Part shown: piece by piece, positions 53,030 to 62,386 of the stretch | Layout of the letters: the number at the start of each line of letters is the position of its first letter | Position numbering within the stretch: the first letter of the stretch is position 1 | Assembly (NCBI RefSeq): GCF_009649845.1 | Contig: NZ_WJIE01000022.1 | Location: 1 to 64,000 of the forward strand | Length of the DNA stretch: 64,000 nucleotides | Direction: 5' to 3' | Source of the DNA: Polyangium spumosum | Lineage (GTDB): Bacteria > Myxococcota_A > Polyangia > Polyangiales > Polyangiaceae | Translations under genes and position numbers: made by a program | Notes under the pieces: model-generated | The model's database searches: none | The model's input: the letters and a program-made list of their open reading frames with translations, nothing else | Told to the model about the DNA's origin: nothing

Positions 53030-54669
53030 GCGGAGAGGCGGAGCACGTGTTTCTCGAAGCCGAGCACGGCGGGATCGTGGATCGCGGCGATGACGCGGCG
53101 ACGCTCGGCGAGGCGGCGGAGCAGGGCGGCGAGCTCGGCGACGCTCGTGGCGTCGAGGTGCGCTTCGGGCTCGTCGAGGACGACGAGGTCGGCCTCGCGC
53201 ACGAGCGCCCGCGCGAGCATCACCCGACGCGCTTGCCCACGCGAGAGCGAGCCGAGGCGCAAGGCGAGCGCCGCCACGTCGGAGCCGGCGCGGGCGCGGA
53301 GCGAGGCCCAGAGCCCGACCTCGTCGAGCGCAGAGGCGAGGCGAGCGTCGGGCGCGTCCGCGTCGAAGGCGCGGAGGAAGGCGGCGATCGTCGCGTCGGG
53401 TGGCTCGAAGGGCTCCTGCGAGACGAACGCGACGCGATCGCCGAACCAAGCGCGGCGCTCCGGCGCCTCGCCGCCGACGAGGACACGCCCCTCGTCCGGA
53501 CGAACGAGCCCGAGCAGGAGGTAGAGCAGCGTCGTCTTGCCCGCGCCGTTCGGGCCAAGCACGGCGAGGCTCTCGCCCTTCGGCAGCACGAGCGAGACGC
53601 CACGGAGCGCGCGGGTGCGCTCCGCCCCGGCCGCGTCGTCCCGCGGAGGATAGGTGTAGGCGACGTCCTCGACGCGGATCTCGGCGCGTGGATCGAGCGC
53701 GTGTCCCTCGGCGTCTGCCCTCGCGGCAGGCCCGTCCGCCGCGCCCCTCGCGAGCATGTCGCCGAGCGATACGAGCTCCCCGCGCGCGTGGACGAAATTG
53801 CCGAGGCCCGCGATCGTCATCTGGAGCGTGGGGATCGCCGCCAGCACGAGCAGCAGCGAGCGGTGCACGTCGCGCCCCTCGCCCGCCTGAAACGCCGTCG
53901 CGCCGAGCAGCTCGGCCGCGCCGAGGGCCGCGGCGACCGTCGCGAGCAGCGCGCCCCAGCCCGCGACGGCGCTCGTGGCGCGGGCGCGGAGCTCGGCCGA
54001 GGACCACGCGGCGACCTCGGCGCGGAGCTCGTCCACGAAGGCCCGCGCGCGACCATGCGCGACGAGCTCGGCCGCGCCGGAGAAGCCCGCCGAGGCCCGC
54101 GCGAGCAGGAGGCGTGATCGATCGAAGACGAGCGACCAAGCCGCCTCCACGCGTGACGCGCCGAGCATCGTGACGAGCCCGCCCGCGAGGGCCGCGCAGG
54201 CGAGCGGCGCGAGCGCCGAGGCCCCGAGCGCGGAGACGAGCAGCGCGGTCACGGCAGGCACGGCGACGAGGCCGGCGAGCAGGATGGCCACGCCCTCGAC
54301 GGCCCAGCTCACGAGCACCGGCAGCGCCGTGGAGAGGCGCGCGGAGGTGATCGCCGGCGGCGGCATCCCGACGACCGCGCCGCGCTCGAGGGGCGCGACG
54401 AAGAGGTCGACGAGGCGCAGGCGCACCTCGCGGGCGAGGGCGTCGGCGGCCCGCGCGCGGACGAAGCTCAACGCGGCGGCGGCCGCGAGCAGGACGAGGG
54501 CGTCGCGGGGGCCGCGGTCGCCGAGCCAGAGGGCCGCGAGCGGCAGGGCCACGCGTTGCGCGCACGCGGCGGCCGCGACGAGCACGAGGCTCGGCCCGGC
54601 CCCGCGGAGCAGCACGCGCGCGGGGTGAGGTCGGGACGGTCGCGGGGGGATGGGGGCCTCGTGCGGCAC
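53026..54669 (-). CDS. ABC exporter (fused permease and ATPase)
   Basis: 547 aa from a GTG at 54669. The N-terminal half has six predicted membrane helices, very Ala/Leu-rich and degenerate in sequence. The nucleotide-binding domain has Walker A GPNGAGKTT (about 372-380), a Q-loop SQEP, signature LSRGQARR (in place of LSGGQ), Walker B LVVLDEPEAHLD and an IHDPAV switch region (His kept). Half-size homodimeric exporter architecture, as for bacteriocin and RiPP export. Coupled to the nucleotidyltransferase-like gene, forming a minimal pair without a precursor beside it. Confidence 0.85.
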   Translation of the reverse strand: MPHEAPIPPRPSRPHPARVLLRGAGPSLVLVAAAACAQRVALPLAALWLGDRGPRDALVLLAAAAALSFVRARAADALAREVRLRLVDLFVAPLERGAVVGMPPPAITSARLSTALPVLVSWAVEGVAILLAGLVAVPAVTALLVSALGASALAPLACAALAGGLVTMLGASRVEAAWSLVFDRSRLLLARASAGFSGAAELVAHGRARAFVDELRAEVAAWSSAELRARATSAVAGWGALLATVAAALGAAELLGATAFQAGEGRDVHRSLLLVLAAIPTLQMTIAGLGNFVHARGELVSLGDMLARGAADGPAARADAEGHALDPRAEIRVEDVAYTYPPRDDAAGAERTRALRGVSLVLPKGESLAVLGPNGAGKTTLLYLLLGLVRPDEGRVLVGGEAPERRAWFGDRVAFVSQEPFEPPDATIAAFLRAFDADAPDARLASALDEVGLWASLRARAGSDVAALALRLGSLSRGQARRVMLARALVREADLVVLDEPEAHLDATSVAELAALLRRLAERRRVIAAIHDPAVLGFEKHVLRLSA

Positions 54670-54790
54670 TTGCGTGGGGACGTCCGCGGGCGAGCTCGAC
54701 CATGAACTTCACCCGCAGGCGCCTCGGCTTGATAGCATCGGCGCGGCCGCCGCGGGGGACGCCCGCGCGCGCCCTCCCGCGAGCACCCCG

Positions 54791-56770
54791 ATGTCGACCA
54801 ACCGATCCGCGCTCCGCTCGTCGCCGCTCTTCCCTGGCCGTCGCCCTGGCCGCGCACGGGCGCTGTCGCTGCTCTCGGCGCTCGCGTGGGCGGGCCTCTC
54901 CTTCGTGGCCTGCAGCCGCACCGGCATCGGCACGCCGCCGGAGGAGTCCGCCGCGGGCCCCGGCGGCGCAGGGGGGCAGGGCGGCGTCGGCGGTGTGGGT
55001 GGTGTCGGCGGCGTGGGTGGCGTGGGTGGCGTCGGCGGCGCGGGCGGCTCCGAGCCGTGTGTCGTGCCTCAAGATTGCGTCGACGCCGACCCCTGCACGA
55101 CCGACACCTGCGTGGGCGGCGTCTGTCAGAACGGGCCCCGCGACGACGACGAGGACGGCTTTCCCCCGCTCGCCTGTGGCGGCGGGGATTGCAACGACCT
55201 GAACCCCAAGGTGTTCCCGGGCAGCCCCGAGGTATGCACCGACGCGGCCGACAACGACTGCAACGGCGTCGCCGACTGCGCGGATCCCGCCTGCCAGAAC
55301 GCGCCCACCTGCGGCTGCGTCCCCTCGCCGGGCGGCGAGGCCTGCGCGAACGGCGTGGACGACGACTGCGACACGATCGTCGATTGCTTCGACAGCGATT
55401 GCGCGGGCACGCCGGCGTGCGGCTGCAAGCCGAGCGAGGGGCTCGATTGTGACAACGGGTTCGACGACGACTGCGACGGCAGCATCGACTGCGCCGATCC
55501 GGACTGCTTCGGCTCCACCGCCTGCTCGTGCCAGGCGAAGGCCGAGCTCTGCGACAACAAGGCCGACGAGGACTGTGATCTGCTCGTCGACTGCGCCGAT
55601 CCCGATTGTTTCGGCGTCTTCCCTTGCGCCTGCCAGCCGCCGGGTTCGCCCGAGGTCTGCACGGGCGGCGTCGACGAGGACTGCGACAAGCTCGTCGACT
55701 GCGCCGACCCGAGCTGCTTCGTCTCGCCGGCCTGCCAGACGTGCACGGCCGAGGTCTGCGACGACGGCAAGGACAACAACTGCGACAACAAGATCGACTG
55801 CGCCGATCCGGCGTGTTTCTTCGCGCCGAACTGCGCGCCCAAGCCCGAGGTCTGCAACAACGGGCTCGACGACGACAACGACACGCTCGTCGATTGCCAG
55901 GATCCCGACTGCGCGAACAACCCGATCTGCGTGCTCCAGCAGGCGAACTGCCTCTCGCCGAAGCTCATCCCGGGCACGGGGACGTACACGGGCGACACGA
56001 CGGGCAACGTGAGCGAGACGAAGGGCGTCTGCGGCGGGGACGCGGGCGAGGCCGTGTTCTATTTCGTGCTGAACCAGCCGTCGCGGGTCTACCTCGACTC
56101 CATCGGGACGAGCTTCGACTCGGTGCTCTACGTGCGCACGGGCAAGTGCAACTCGGGCAAGGAGATCGGCTGCGACGACGACAGCGCGGGCGTCACCTGG
56201 TCGGCGAAGCTCGAGTTCACGCTGCTCTATCCGGGCACGTATTACGTGTTCCTCGACGGATACACGATCGACCCGGAGCTCGGCGCGAACGAGGGGCCCT
56301 TCGTGCTCAACGTGGAGATCGAGCCGAACCCCAAGGAGAAGTGCGACGACGGGAAGGACAACGACGGCGACGTCTACGTCGATTGCGCCGATCCGGATTG
56401 CACGAGCGTCGGGTTCTGCGCGACGTGCCTCGGGGGCGGGCCCGGCAAGCCCGAGTTCGGCACGGCCGCCTGCAAGAACGGCCTCGACGACGATTGCGAC
56501 GGGACCGTCGACTGCGCCGACGACGACTGCAGCGCGAGCGATTATTACGTGACCGAGTGCTGCGACGGCGTCGACGAGAACGGCAACGGGATCCCCGACG
56601 ACTTCAACTGCCGCTGCGCCTCGGACGCCGACTGCCCCGGCGGGCAGGTCTGCTACACCCACACCGCGTTCGCCTGCGGCATCCCCTGCACGCAGTACTT
56701 CGGCGACGTCTGCCCGTTCGTCGCCGCCGGTTCATATTGTAATTCCGCGACAAACCAATGCGAGTTCTGA
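54791..56770 (+). CDS. MopE-like lipoprotein with repeated Cys/Asp metal-binding motifs
   Basis: 659 aa from the ATG at 54791. Signal with lipobox SFVAC, GGVGG-type spacer, then roughly a dozen copies of a motif with the form C.DG.DNDCDG.VDCADPDC (for example ANGVDDDCDTIVDCFDSDC and DNKADEDCDLLVDCADPDC), related to the putative metal-binding motif of MopE-type proteins. A beta-sandwich resembling a pre-peptidase C-terminal domain is inserted near residues 400-520 (VFYFVLNQPSRVYLDS). Each motif offers several Asp and Cys, so calcium or copper binding is plausible. Surface-exposed. Divergent from the ABC exporter. Confidence 0.85.
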   Translation: MSTNRSALRSSPLFPGRRPGRARALSLLSALAWAGLSFVACSRTGIGTPPEESAAGPGGAGGQGGVGGVGGVGGVGGVGGVGGAGGSEPCVVPQDCVDADPCTTDTCVGGVCQNGPRDDDEDGFPPLACGGGDCNDLNPKVFPGSPEVCTDAADNDCNGVADCADPACQNAPTCGCVPSPGGEACANGVDDDCDTIVDCFDSDCAGTPACGCKPSEGLDCDNGFDDDCDGSIDCADPDCFGSTACSCQAKAELCDNKADEDCDLLVDCADPDCFGVFPCACQPPGSPEVCTGGVDEDCDKLVDCADPSCFVSPACQTCTAEVCDDGKDNNCDNKIDCADPACFFAPNCAPKPEVCNNGLDDDNDTLVDCQDPDCANNPICVLQQANCLSPKLIPGTGTYTGDTTGNVSETKGVCGGDAGEAVFYFVLNQPSRVYLDSIGTSFDSVLYVRTGKCNSGKEIGCDDDSAGVTWSAKLEFTLLYPGTYYVFLDGYTIDPELGANEGPFVLNVEIEPNPKEKCDDGKDNDGDVYVDCADPDCTSVGFCATCLGGGPGKPEFGTAACKNGLDDDCDGTVDCADDDCSASDYYVTECCDGVDENGNGIPDDFNCRCASDADCPGGQVCYTHTAFACGIPCTQYFGDVCPFVAAGSYCNSATNQCEF

Positions 56771-56928
56771 GCCGGGCCCGAGGCGGCCGGCGCCCCTCGA
56801 CGCGACCGACGCGACCGACGCGGGCGTCGAGGTACCGGATCAGCCCGCTCCGGAACTCCCCGACGTAGGTTCAGGATCTTCACGGGTTTCGCGCCTGGCC
56901 CCGAGCGGGGAAGAATCTCCCGCAAATC

Positions 56929-59280
56929 ATGGATCGTGCTGGACATTGGGAGGGGGATTCTGGGACCGACCTCTTCTTCACCTCGGACGCTCGATCCTCG
57001 GTTGGCCACGAGGAGAGCCGGGCTCCCGCGCCGCGAGGCGACACGCACGCCTGCAGCGCCCGGAGGCGGCTCGCGTGCCTCGAAGAGATCACGATCGCGC
57101 TCCTCACGGCGACCAGCGAGGACGCCGTCGCGAAGGTGATCCTGGAGCTCGGCGCGGCCGCGCTGGGGGCGAGCGCGGCGCTCGTCGCGCTGATCGAGGA
57201 CGATACGCTCGTGATCCTCGACGTGAAGGGGATGTCCGAGGAGATGCTCTCGTCGTGGCGGCGGCACCCGCTCGACGCCTCGACGCCGATCGCGATGGCC
57301 GTACGAACGCGGGCGCCCGTCTTCTTCGAGACCGAAGCGGAGTGGGCGGCCATCTGTCCGGACGCCGCCAGGCGGGCCACGATCGGCCCGCGAGGCCCGC
57401 GCATCGCGGTCCCCTTGATCGTGGGGGATCGGGTCCTCGGCGGGCTGGGCTTCAGCTTCACGAGCAACGTGCGCTTCTCCGAGGAGGACCGCGCGCTCGC
57501 CGTGACGCTCGGCCGCCAGTGCGCGCTCGCCCTCGATCGAGCCCGCCTCGAAGGCGCCGAGCGGAAGGCTCGCGCCGACCTCACGCTGCTCGCGCGGCGG
57601 CTCGATCACCTGCACCGCACGACGGCCGCGCTCGCCGCCGCCCGCACGCCGCTCGACGTCGCGCGCGTGGTCGTGGGCGACGCGCGCGCGGCCCTCGCGG
57701 CGGATCGCGCCATGCTGGTGATCCCCTCGCGGGACGGGCAGAGCCTCGTCTCGCTCGCACACGAGGGCGAGGCGCCGTTCGCGAGCGAGCGGCCGGCGTT
57801 CCCGCTCGACGTGGACATCCCGCTCACGGTCGCCTTCCGCACGGGCGAGCGCCTGTGGCTGCCGTCGAGGGCCGCGATCGAGGCGCGGTTCTCGCCCGCG
57901 GCCTGGGGCAGCGCGGCCTTGCCGGGCTCGGTGCTCTGCTCCCCGCTGGTCGCGCGGGGTTGCGCGCTCGGCGTGCTCATCTTCGGCTGGAGCGCCGAGG
58001 ACGCGCCGGACGAGGAGGGCGCTTCGATCGTCGAGGAGCTCGTGCAGACGAGCGCGGTCGCGCTCGATCGGGCGCTCATGCATGCGCACGAGGACGGCAG
58101 CGTGCAGTGCCTGTCCATCTGCATGGACATCCGCGAGCGCAAGCAGGCCGAGTCCGAGCTGCGCCGCGCCTACGAGGTCGCGCGTGACGCCGATCGGCGC
58201 AAGGACGAGTTCCTCGCGCTGCTCGGGCACGAGCTCCGGAACCCGCTCTCGCCGATCCTCACGGCGCTCTACCTGATGCGCCTCAAGGGCGGCGCGAGCG
58301 GCATCGAGCGCGAGCGCGAGGTCATCGAGCGGCAGGTCCAGCACCTCATCTCGCTCGTCGACGACCTGCTCGACGTCTCTCGCATCACGCGTGGCAAGAT
58401 CCAGCTCAGCACGCGGCCCCTGGAGATCGCCCGCGTCTTCTCGCGCGCCATCGAGATCGCGAGCCCGCTCTTCGAGCAGAAGCGGCACGAGCTCCGCGTG
58501 GACGTGCCGGCCGAGGGGCTCGTCGTCGACGTGGACGAGACCCGCATGGCGCAGGTCCTCGCGAACCTGCTCACGAACGCGGCCCGGTACACGGACGCGG
58601 GCGGGCACATCGCGGTCGCGGCGCGGCGCGAGGGGGCCGAGGTCGTGCTCTCCGTGCGCGACGACGGCTGCGGCATCACGCCCGAGATGTTGCCGGTGAT
58701 CTTCGACCTCTTCGTGCAGGGCGCGCGCGGCGCCGATCGCGCGGGCGGCGGGCTCGGGCTCGGGCTCGGTCTCGTCCGGAGCCTGGTCAAGCTGCACGGG
58801 GGCGTGGTGAACGCGCGCAGCGAGGGCCCCGGGAAGGGCAGCGAGTTCGAGGTGCGCCTGCCTGCGCTCTCGCCTCGCCGCGCGTCTTCGCCGGAGCTGC
58901 CGCCGCTCGTCTCGCCGCGGCTCGGCGAGGCGCGGCGCGTGCTCGTCGTGGACGACAACCTGGACGCGGCGCAGATGCTCGCCGAGGTGCTCACGAGCCA
59001 TGGCCACGAGGTCGAGCTCGCGCACGACGGCCCGCAGGCGCTCGCCGTCGCCGAGGTGTTCCGGCCCGAGATCGGCATCCTCGACATCGGCTTGCCGGTG
59101 ATGGACGGTTACGAGCTCGCGCTCGAGTTACGCGCGGCCCACGGGGACGACCTCACGCTCGTCGCGGTGACCGGTTACGGCCAGGAGCACGACAAGCGCC
59201 GCGCCTTCGACGCGGGTTTTTCCCGGCACTACGTCAAGCCCGTCGCGACCGACGCGCTCTTGCGCGAGGTGTTTTCTTGA
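56929..59280 (+). CDS. Hybrid histidine kinase/response regulator with two GAF domains
   Basis: 783 aa. Domains in order: GAF (about 48-205), second GAF (225-385), HisKA with the phosphorylated His434 in LLGHELRNPLSPI, HATPase_c with N-box LLTNAARYTDAGG, G-box DDGCGITPEM and GGGLGLGLGLV, and a C-terminal receiver domain with phospho-acceptor Asp719 in GILDIGLPVMDGYE and the conserved Lys near the end (YVKPV). No membrane helix, so it is a cytoplasmic sensor. The output must pass to another protein; no partner response regulator with DNA-binding domain lies nearby. Confidence 0.93.
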   Translation: MDRAGHWEGDSGTDLFFTSDARSSVGHEESRAPAPRGDTHACSARRRLACLEEITIALLTATSEDAVAKVILELGAAALGASAALVALIEDDTLVILDVKGMSEEMLSSWRRHPLDASTPIAMAVRTRAPVFFETEAEWAAICPDAARRATIGPRGPRIAVPLIVGDRVLGGLGFSFTSNVRFSEEDRALAVTLGRQCALALDRARLEGAERKARADLTLLARRLDHLHRTTAALAAARTPLDVARVVVGDARAALAADRAMLVIPSRDGQSLVSLAHEGEAPFASERPAFPLDVDIPLTVAFRTGERLWLPSRAAIEARFSPAAWGSAALPGSVLCSPLVARGCALGVLIFGWSAEDAPDEEGASIVEELVQTSAVALDRALMHAHEDGSVQCLSICMDIRERKQAESELRRAYEVARDADRRKDEFLALLGHELRNPLSPILTALYLMRLKGGASGIEREREVIERQVQHLISLVDDLLDVSRITRGKIQLSTRPLEIARVFSRAIEIASPLFEQKRHELRVDVPAEGLVVDVDETRMAQVLANLLTNAARYTDAGGHIAVAARREGAEVVLSVRDDGCGITPEMLPVIFDLFVQGARGADRAGGGLGLGLGLVRSLVKLHGGVVNARSEGPGKGSEFEVRLPALSPRRASSPELPPLVSPRLGEARRVLVVDDNLDAAQMLAEVLTSHGHEVELAHDGPQALAVAEVFRPEIGILDIGLPVMDGYELALELRAAHGDDLTLVAVTGYGQEHDKRRAFDAGFSRHYVKPVATDALLREVFS

Positions 59281-59315
59281 GGGTGGGGGAAGGGGAGGGA
59301 GGGGTGAGGGGAGGG
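59281..59315 (+). other. G-quadruplex-forming tract
   Basis: Seven runs of three or more G in 35 bp, separated by one to three A/T bases, right after the histidine kinase stop and 30 bp before the convergent lipoprotein stop. It fits the G3+N1-3 quadruplex rule with several alternative foldings. It could act in transcript termination between convergent genes. Confidence 0.7.
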
Positions 59316-59344
59316 CGATCGGGACGACGCCCGCGTCGAGCGTC

Positions 59345-60337
59345 TCAGAAGTGGATGTGAACGCCGCCCTTGGGGCCCCTGCCCCTGTGCTTCCACTTCC
59401 ATTTGCCCTTGCCCTTGCCCTTGCCGACGACGATGACGCCGGGGGTGGGGACGACGACGACCGGGGCCCAGTTCGCCACGACGAACAGGCCCACCACGGG
59501 CGCGCTCGGGCCCACGACGACGACGTGGCCGGGGTGCCAGCCGCAGAGCACGGTGACGGGCGGCGACGCGTCCTCCGGGTGGAGCACGACCGTGAGCTTG
59601 TGCGGGTTCGTCTTCACCACGAGTTTGCCGGTGAAGAAGAGGCCCTTCGGCTCCGGGGCGAGCTCGACGTACTCCGGCGCGCTCGCCACGACCGCGACCT
59701 TCACCTTGCGCTTGCCGACGGGGATCGGCTTGAGTTCGTCGTCGAGCACGTAGACGCGTGTCTCGCCGGTCTTCGCGTCGGCCGCGATCTCCAGGAGATC
59801 GTCGCCCGCGACCTGGAGCACGCCGCCGTTCGGGCCCTTCTTGCCCTCGGGGATCTTCACCTCGGCGTTGAGCTTCGCGGTCGCGACGAGCTCGTGCGTG
59901 CCACCCCTGGGCACGAACAGCGTGCTCTTCAGGGGTTTGCCCTCGACCTGGACGTCGTAGCTGACCTCGGTGAGCTCATCCTCGAGCTTGGGGATGTCGG
60001 CCGTGTGGACGCCGGCCTTCGCGTCGAAGACGAGCTTCGCGCTCACGGGCTCGGCGCCCTTGCGCGCGGGCCTGACGCTGACGGTGCCGGTCACCTTGTC
60101 GTCGAGCGGCTGGCCGTCCGGCGTCTTGAAGCGGGCCTTCACCTTGCCTTCGGGCGCGACGGCCCAGGTCACGGTCGCCGCCTCGTGTTGCTCCGTGATC
60201 GCGTCGTCGGCCGCGATGTTCTCGGCCGTCACCTCGGCCTCGATCTTGTCTTCCTTCTTCGAGCACGCGGGCAGCGCCGCCACGGCGGCGAGGGTGAGCG
60301 CGACGAACGTGGAGTGCAGGAGCTTTTCGAGTCGCAT
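59345..60337 (-). CDS. Lipoprotein with basic Gly/Lys-rich C-terminus
   Basis: 330 aa from the ATG at 60337 (ATG 60346 also in frame). Lipobox LPAC, then SKKEDKIEAEV. Beta-sandwich-like segments follow (VTGTVSVRPARKG; VSYDVQVEGKPLKSTLFVPRGG), with a KKGPNGGVLQVAGDDLLEI block like those in metal-efflux accessory domains. The last 45 residues are a hydrophobic V/P/G stretch, then GKGKGKGKWKWKHRGRG and a GVHIHF end. The His/Lys tail could bind metal or nucleic acid. Function unknown. Confidence 0.7.
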   Translation of the reverse strand: MRLEKLLHSTFVALTLAAVAALPACSKKEDKIEAEVTAENIAADDAITEQHEAATVTWAVAPEGKVKARFKTPDGQPLDDKVTGTVSVRPARKGAEPVSAKLVFDAKAGVHTADIPKLEDELTEVSYDVQVEGKPLKSTLFVPRGGTHELVATAKLNAEVKIPEGKKGPNGGVLQVAGDDLLEIAADAKTGETRVYVLDDELKPIPVGKRKVKVAVVASAPEYVELAPEPKGLFFTGKLVVKTNPHKLTVVLHPEDASPPVTVLCGWHPGHVVVVGPSAPVVGLFVVANWAPVVVVPTPGVIVVGKGKGKGKWKWKHRGRGPKGGVHIHF

Positions 60338-60480
60338 CCCGGACATCCTACCCAGATTCCCGCCGCCGCGCGATATCCACGACGCCGGATCCTTGCCATT
60401 TTCGACTCGGCAGACTGCGCGGGGTGACAATCACGCCTGGTCACTGGAATGGTCAGTGGCCGGCTCCCCGTGCCGGGACA

Positions 60481-61545
60481 TCAGATTTGTCGTTTGCGGA
60501 CGGACCAGACGAAGCCGTCGTAGAAAAAATGCATGAGGGCCACGGTCTGGACGAGGCTCCACATGGCGCGGCTCTCGTCGGACGTGATTTCGGCGAGCGC
60601 CCCGTAGGCGAGGGTCACGCTGACGAACACGGCGGCCGCGATCGGCGCGCCGGCGCGGGATCGCCGGAGCCCGAGCCGCTCGACGAGCACGCGCCGCTCC
60701 GACCACCAGACGAGGCCGAAATACTGCACCGCGTGGAAGAGGTTCATGATGAGGAAGGCCTGCCCGAAGGGGTTCCAGCCCCAGGCCCAGATCGAGCAAA
60801 TGCCCGTCGTGACGAGCAAAAACACCTTCGGAAAGCTCACGGCGTGGCCGCGCCGCGCGAGGCGGACGTAGGCGAGCACGTAATAGGCGAGGAAGAGGCC
60901 TCCCCCGAGGATCACGGCCAGGGCGACGCTCCGCTGGTGGGTCGCCATCACGACGGGGATCTCCGTGAGGAAGAGGGCGCCGACGTCCTCGAAGAGCTCG
61001 AACCTCTGGAAATGCGTGAGCATCGTGGCGCCAGAGACGATGGGGCCCGCGTACAGGAGGAGGTTCAGGCCGAGATCGAGGCCGCGGAGGGCCGTGGGGT
61101 CATTGCCCTGGTTGCGCTCGTAAATGCGCCCGAGGCCGAAGGTCTGCAGCGCCGAGTGATAAACATCCCAGAAGGTGACGAGCACCGTGGTGATCACCAC
61201 GGCCCACATCGAGGTCATCATCGCGGCGAACGCGGCGATCGGGACGACGAGGAAGCGGAAGCGGTGGCGCGGGAAGACGTCCGGGTTGAGGTGGCTGCGG
61301 ACGAACACCGCGACGAGGTGGGCGTTCACCACGACGCCGAGCAGGAGCGCGCTCCAGGTGACGCGCTTGCCGGCGAGCCAGAATCGATCGTCCGCGATCC
61401 AGGTGCCCGAGACGAGCGCGCCGACGAGCACCGAGGCGATCGGCGGGAGCAGGAAAAACACCCAATCGTAGACGGGCCCCGCGATGTAGGCGGATCGAGC
61501 CCTGGTGACGCCCTCGGGGCTGATCGTCGCGCTCTGCGTGGTCAT
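60481..61545 (-). CDS. Multi-pass membrane protein, function unknown
   Basis: 354 aa from the ATG at 61545, about nine membrane helices. Histidines and acidic residues sit at membrane edges in VVNAHLVAVF, WDVYHSALQTFG, IYERNQGND, NLFHAVQYF and MHFFYDGFVW, a His-rich pattern that could bind metal or heme. Coupled to the upstream membrane gene by ATGA overlap, so the two proteins probably form a complex. No family recognised. Confidence 0.7.
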   Translation of the reverse strand: MTTQSATISPEGVTRARSAYIAGPVYDWVFFLLPPIASVLVGALVSGTWIADDRFWLAGKRVTWSALLLGVVVNAHLVAVFVRSHLNPDVFPRHRFRFLVVPIAAFAAMMTSMWAVVITTVLVTFWDVYHSALQTFGLGRIYERNQGNDPTALRGLDLGLNLLLYAGPIVSGATMLTHFQRFELFEDVGALFLTEIPVVMATHQRSVALAVILGGGLFLAYYVLAYVRLARRGHAVSFPKVFLLVTTGICSIWAWGWNPFGQAFLIMNLFHAVQYFGLVWWSERRVLVERLGLRRSRAGAPIAAAVFVSVTLAYGALAEITSDESRAMWSLVQTVALMHFFYDGFVWSVRKRQI

Positions 61546-62264
61546 GGCGCGTCCGCGGCCTCGGCTGCGGGCTCGGCGGGCGCTTCGGGGGCCGCGGCGA
61601 AGCGCAACGTGACGCCCTTCTCCGCGAGGTGGTCCACGAGCCAGAGCAAAAACAGGTTGATCCCGAGCATCTCCAGCGACTCTTCGACCGCGTCGATGAG
61701 GCCGTAGCCGAGGTTGTGCGAGCCATGCTGCTCGGTCCAGTACCCGAGCGGCAGCTCCATCCCCACCGCGCCGCCCACGTAAATGGCGCCCGCGACGAGG
61801 AACCGGAGGCTCGTCCGCCGCGGCAGGTGGCGCAGGAACGGCACGTACGAGAGGCCCACGACGAGCACCACGATCGCGGCCGGGATCACCCAGCTGAAAT
61901 AGAGGACGCCCGAGAGCTGGAAGAAGGTGCCGGCCATTTCGTGAAACTGGAACACCTCATCCACGGCGATGTAGGCGAAACCCGCGGCGAGCACCCACCA
62001 GTGCGCGGCGAAACGCTCGCCCGCTCGCCGCGCGGCCGCGGCGGCGATCATGAGCAGGAGCGAGGTGAACCCGAGGAGCGCCGACGTGTAGAACGTCGGC
62101 ACGTTGCCCTCGTAGCTCATCGAGAAAAATGGCACGAACCCGGAGCGGCTCGGGAGCCCATAGACCGGCCGGAGCACCTCCACGAGCACGCCCGCGAGCA
62201 CGACGAGGCCGAGGGGCACGAAAAGGAGGGGCCGGAGCCGCGATTTCGACAGGACGACGTCCAT
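61542..62264 (-). CDS. Multi-pass membrane protein, partner of the next gene
   Basis: 240 aa from the ATG at 62264, six or seven predicted membrane helices and an Ala/Pro/Glu-rich C-terminal tail. Conserved-looking polar residues occur within helices: YIAVDEVFQFHEMAG, MELPLGYWTEQHGSHNLGYG and DAVEESLEMLGINLF. The His/Glu clusters resemble metal-dependent membrane hydrolases or carboxylate metal sites, but no family was recognised. Its stop overlaps the next start, so cotranslation is likely. Confidence 0.7.
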   Translation of the reverse strand: MDVVLSKSRLRPLLFVPLGLVVLAGVLVEVLRPVYGLPSRSGFVPFFSMSYEGNVPTFYTSALLGFTSLLLMIAAAAARRAGERFAAHWWVLAAGFAYIAVDEVFQFHEMAGTFFQLSGVLYFSWVIPAAIVVLVVGLSYVPFLRHLPRRTSLRFLVAGAIYVGGAVGMELPLGYWTEQHGSHNLGYGLIDAVEESLEMLGINLFLLWLVDHLAEKGVTLRFAAAPEAPAEPAAEAADAP

Positions 62265-62386
62265 CGGGGTGCCTTTACGCTCGCCCTTCGATCGAGCCCA
62301 TCATGCACCCGCGCGACGCCCGCGCGCAAGCCTCGTGTTCGTGGTATCTCAGGTACGTGCACGACGGTCGTCCCAGCATCACATCC

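Noticed and set aside
53030-56662. Very long minus-strand frame upstream of the nucleotidyltransferase-like gene
   Set aside because: Only 52121-53029 has a family pattern and a coupled start. The rest is antisense to the MopE-like gene and overlaps the ABC exporter; high-GC shadow.
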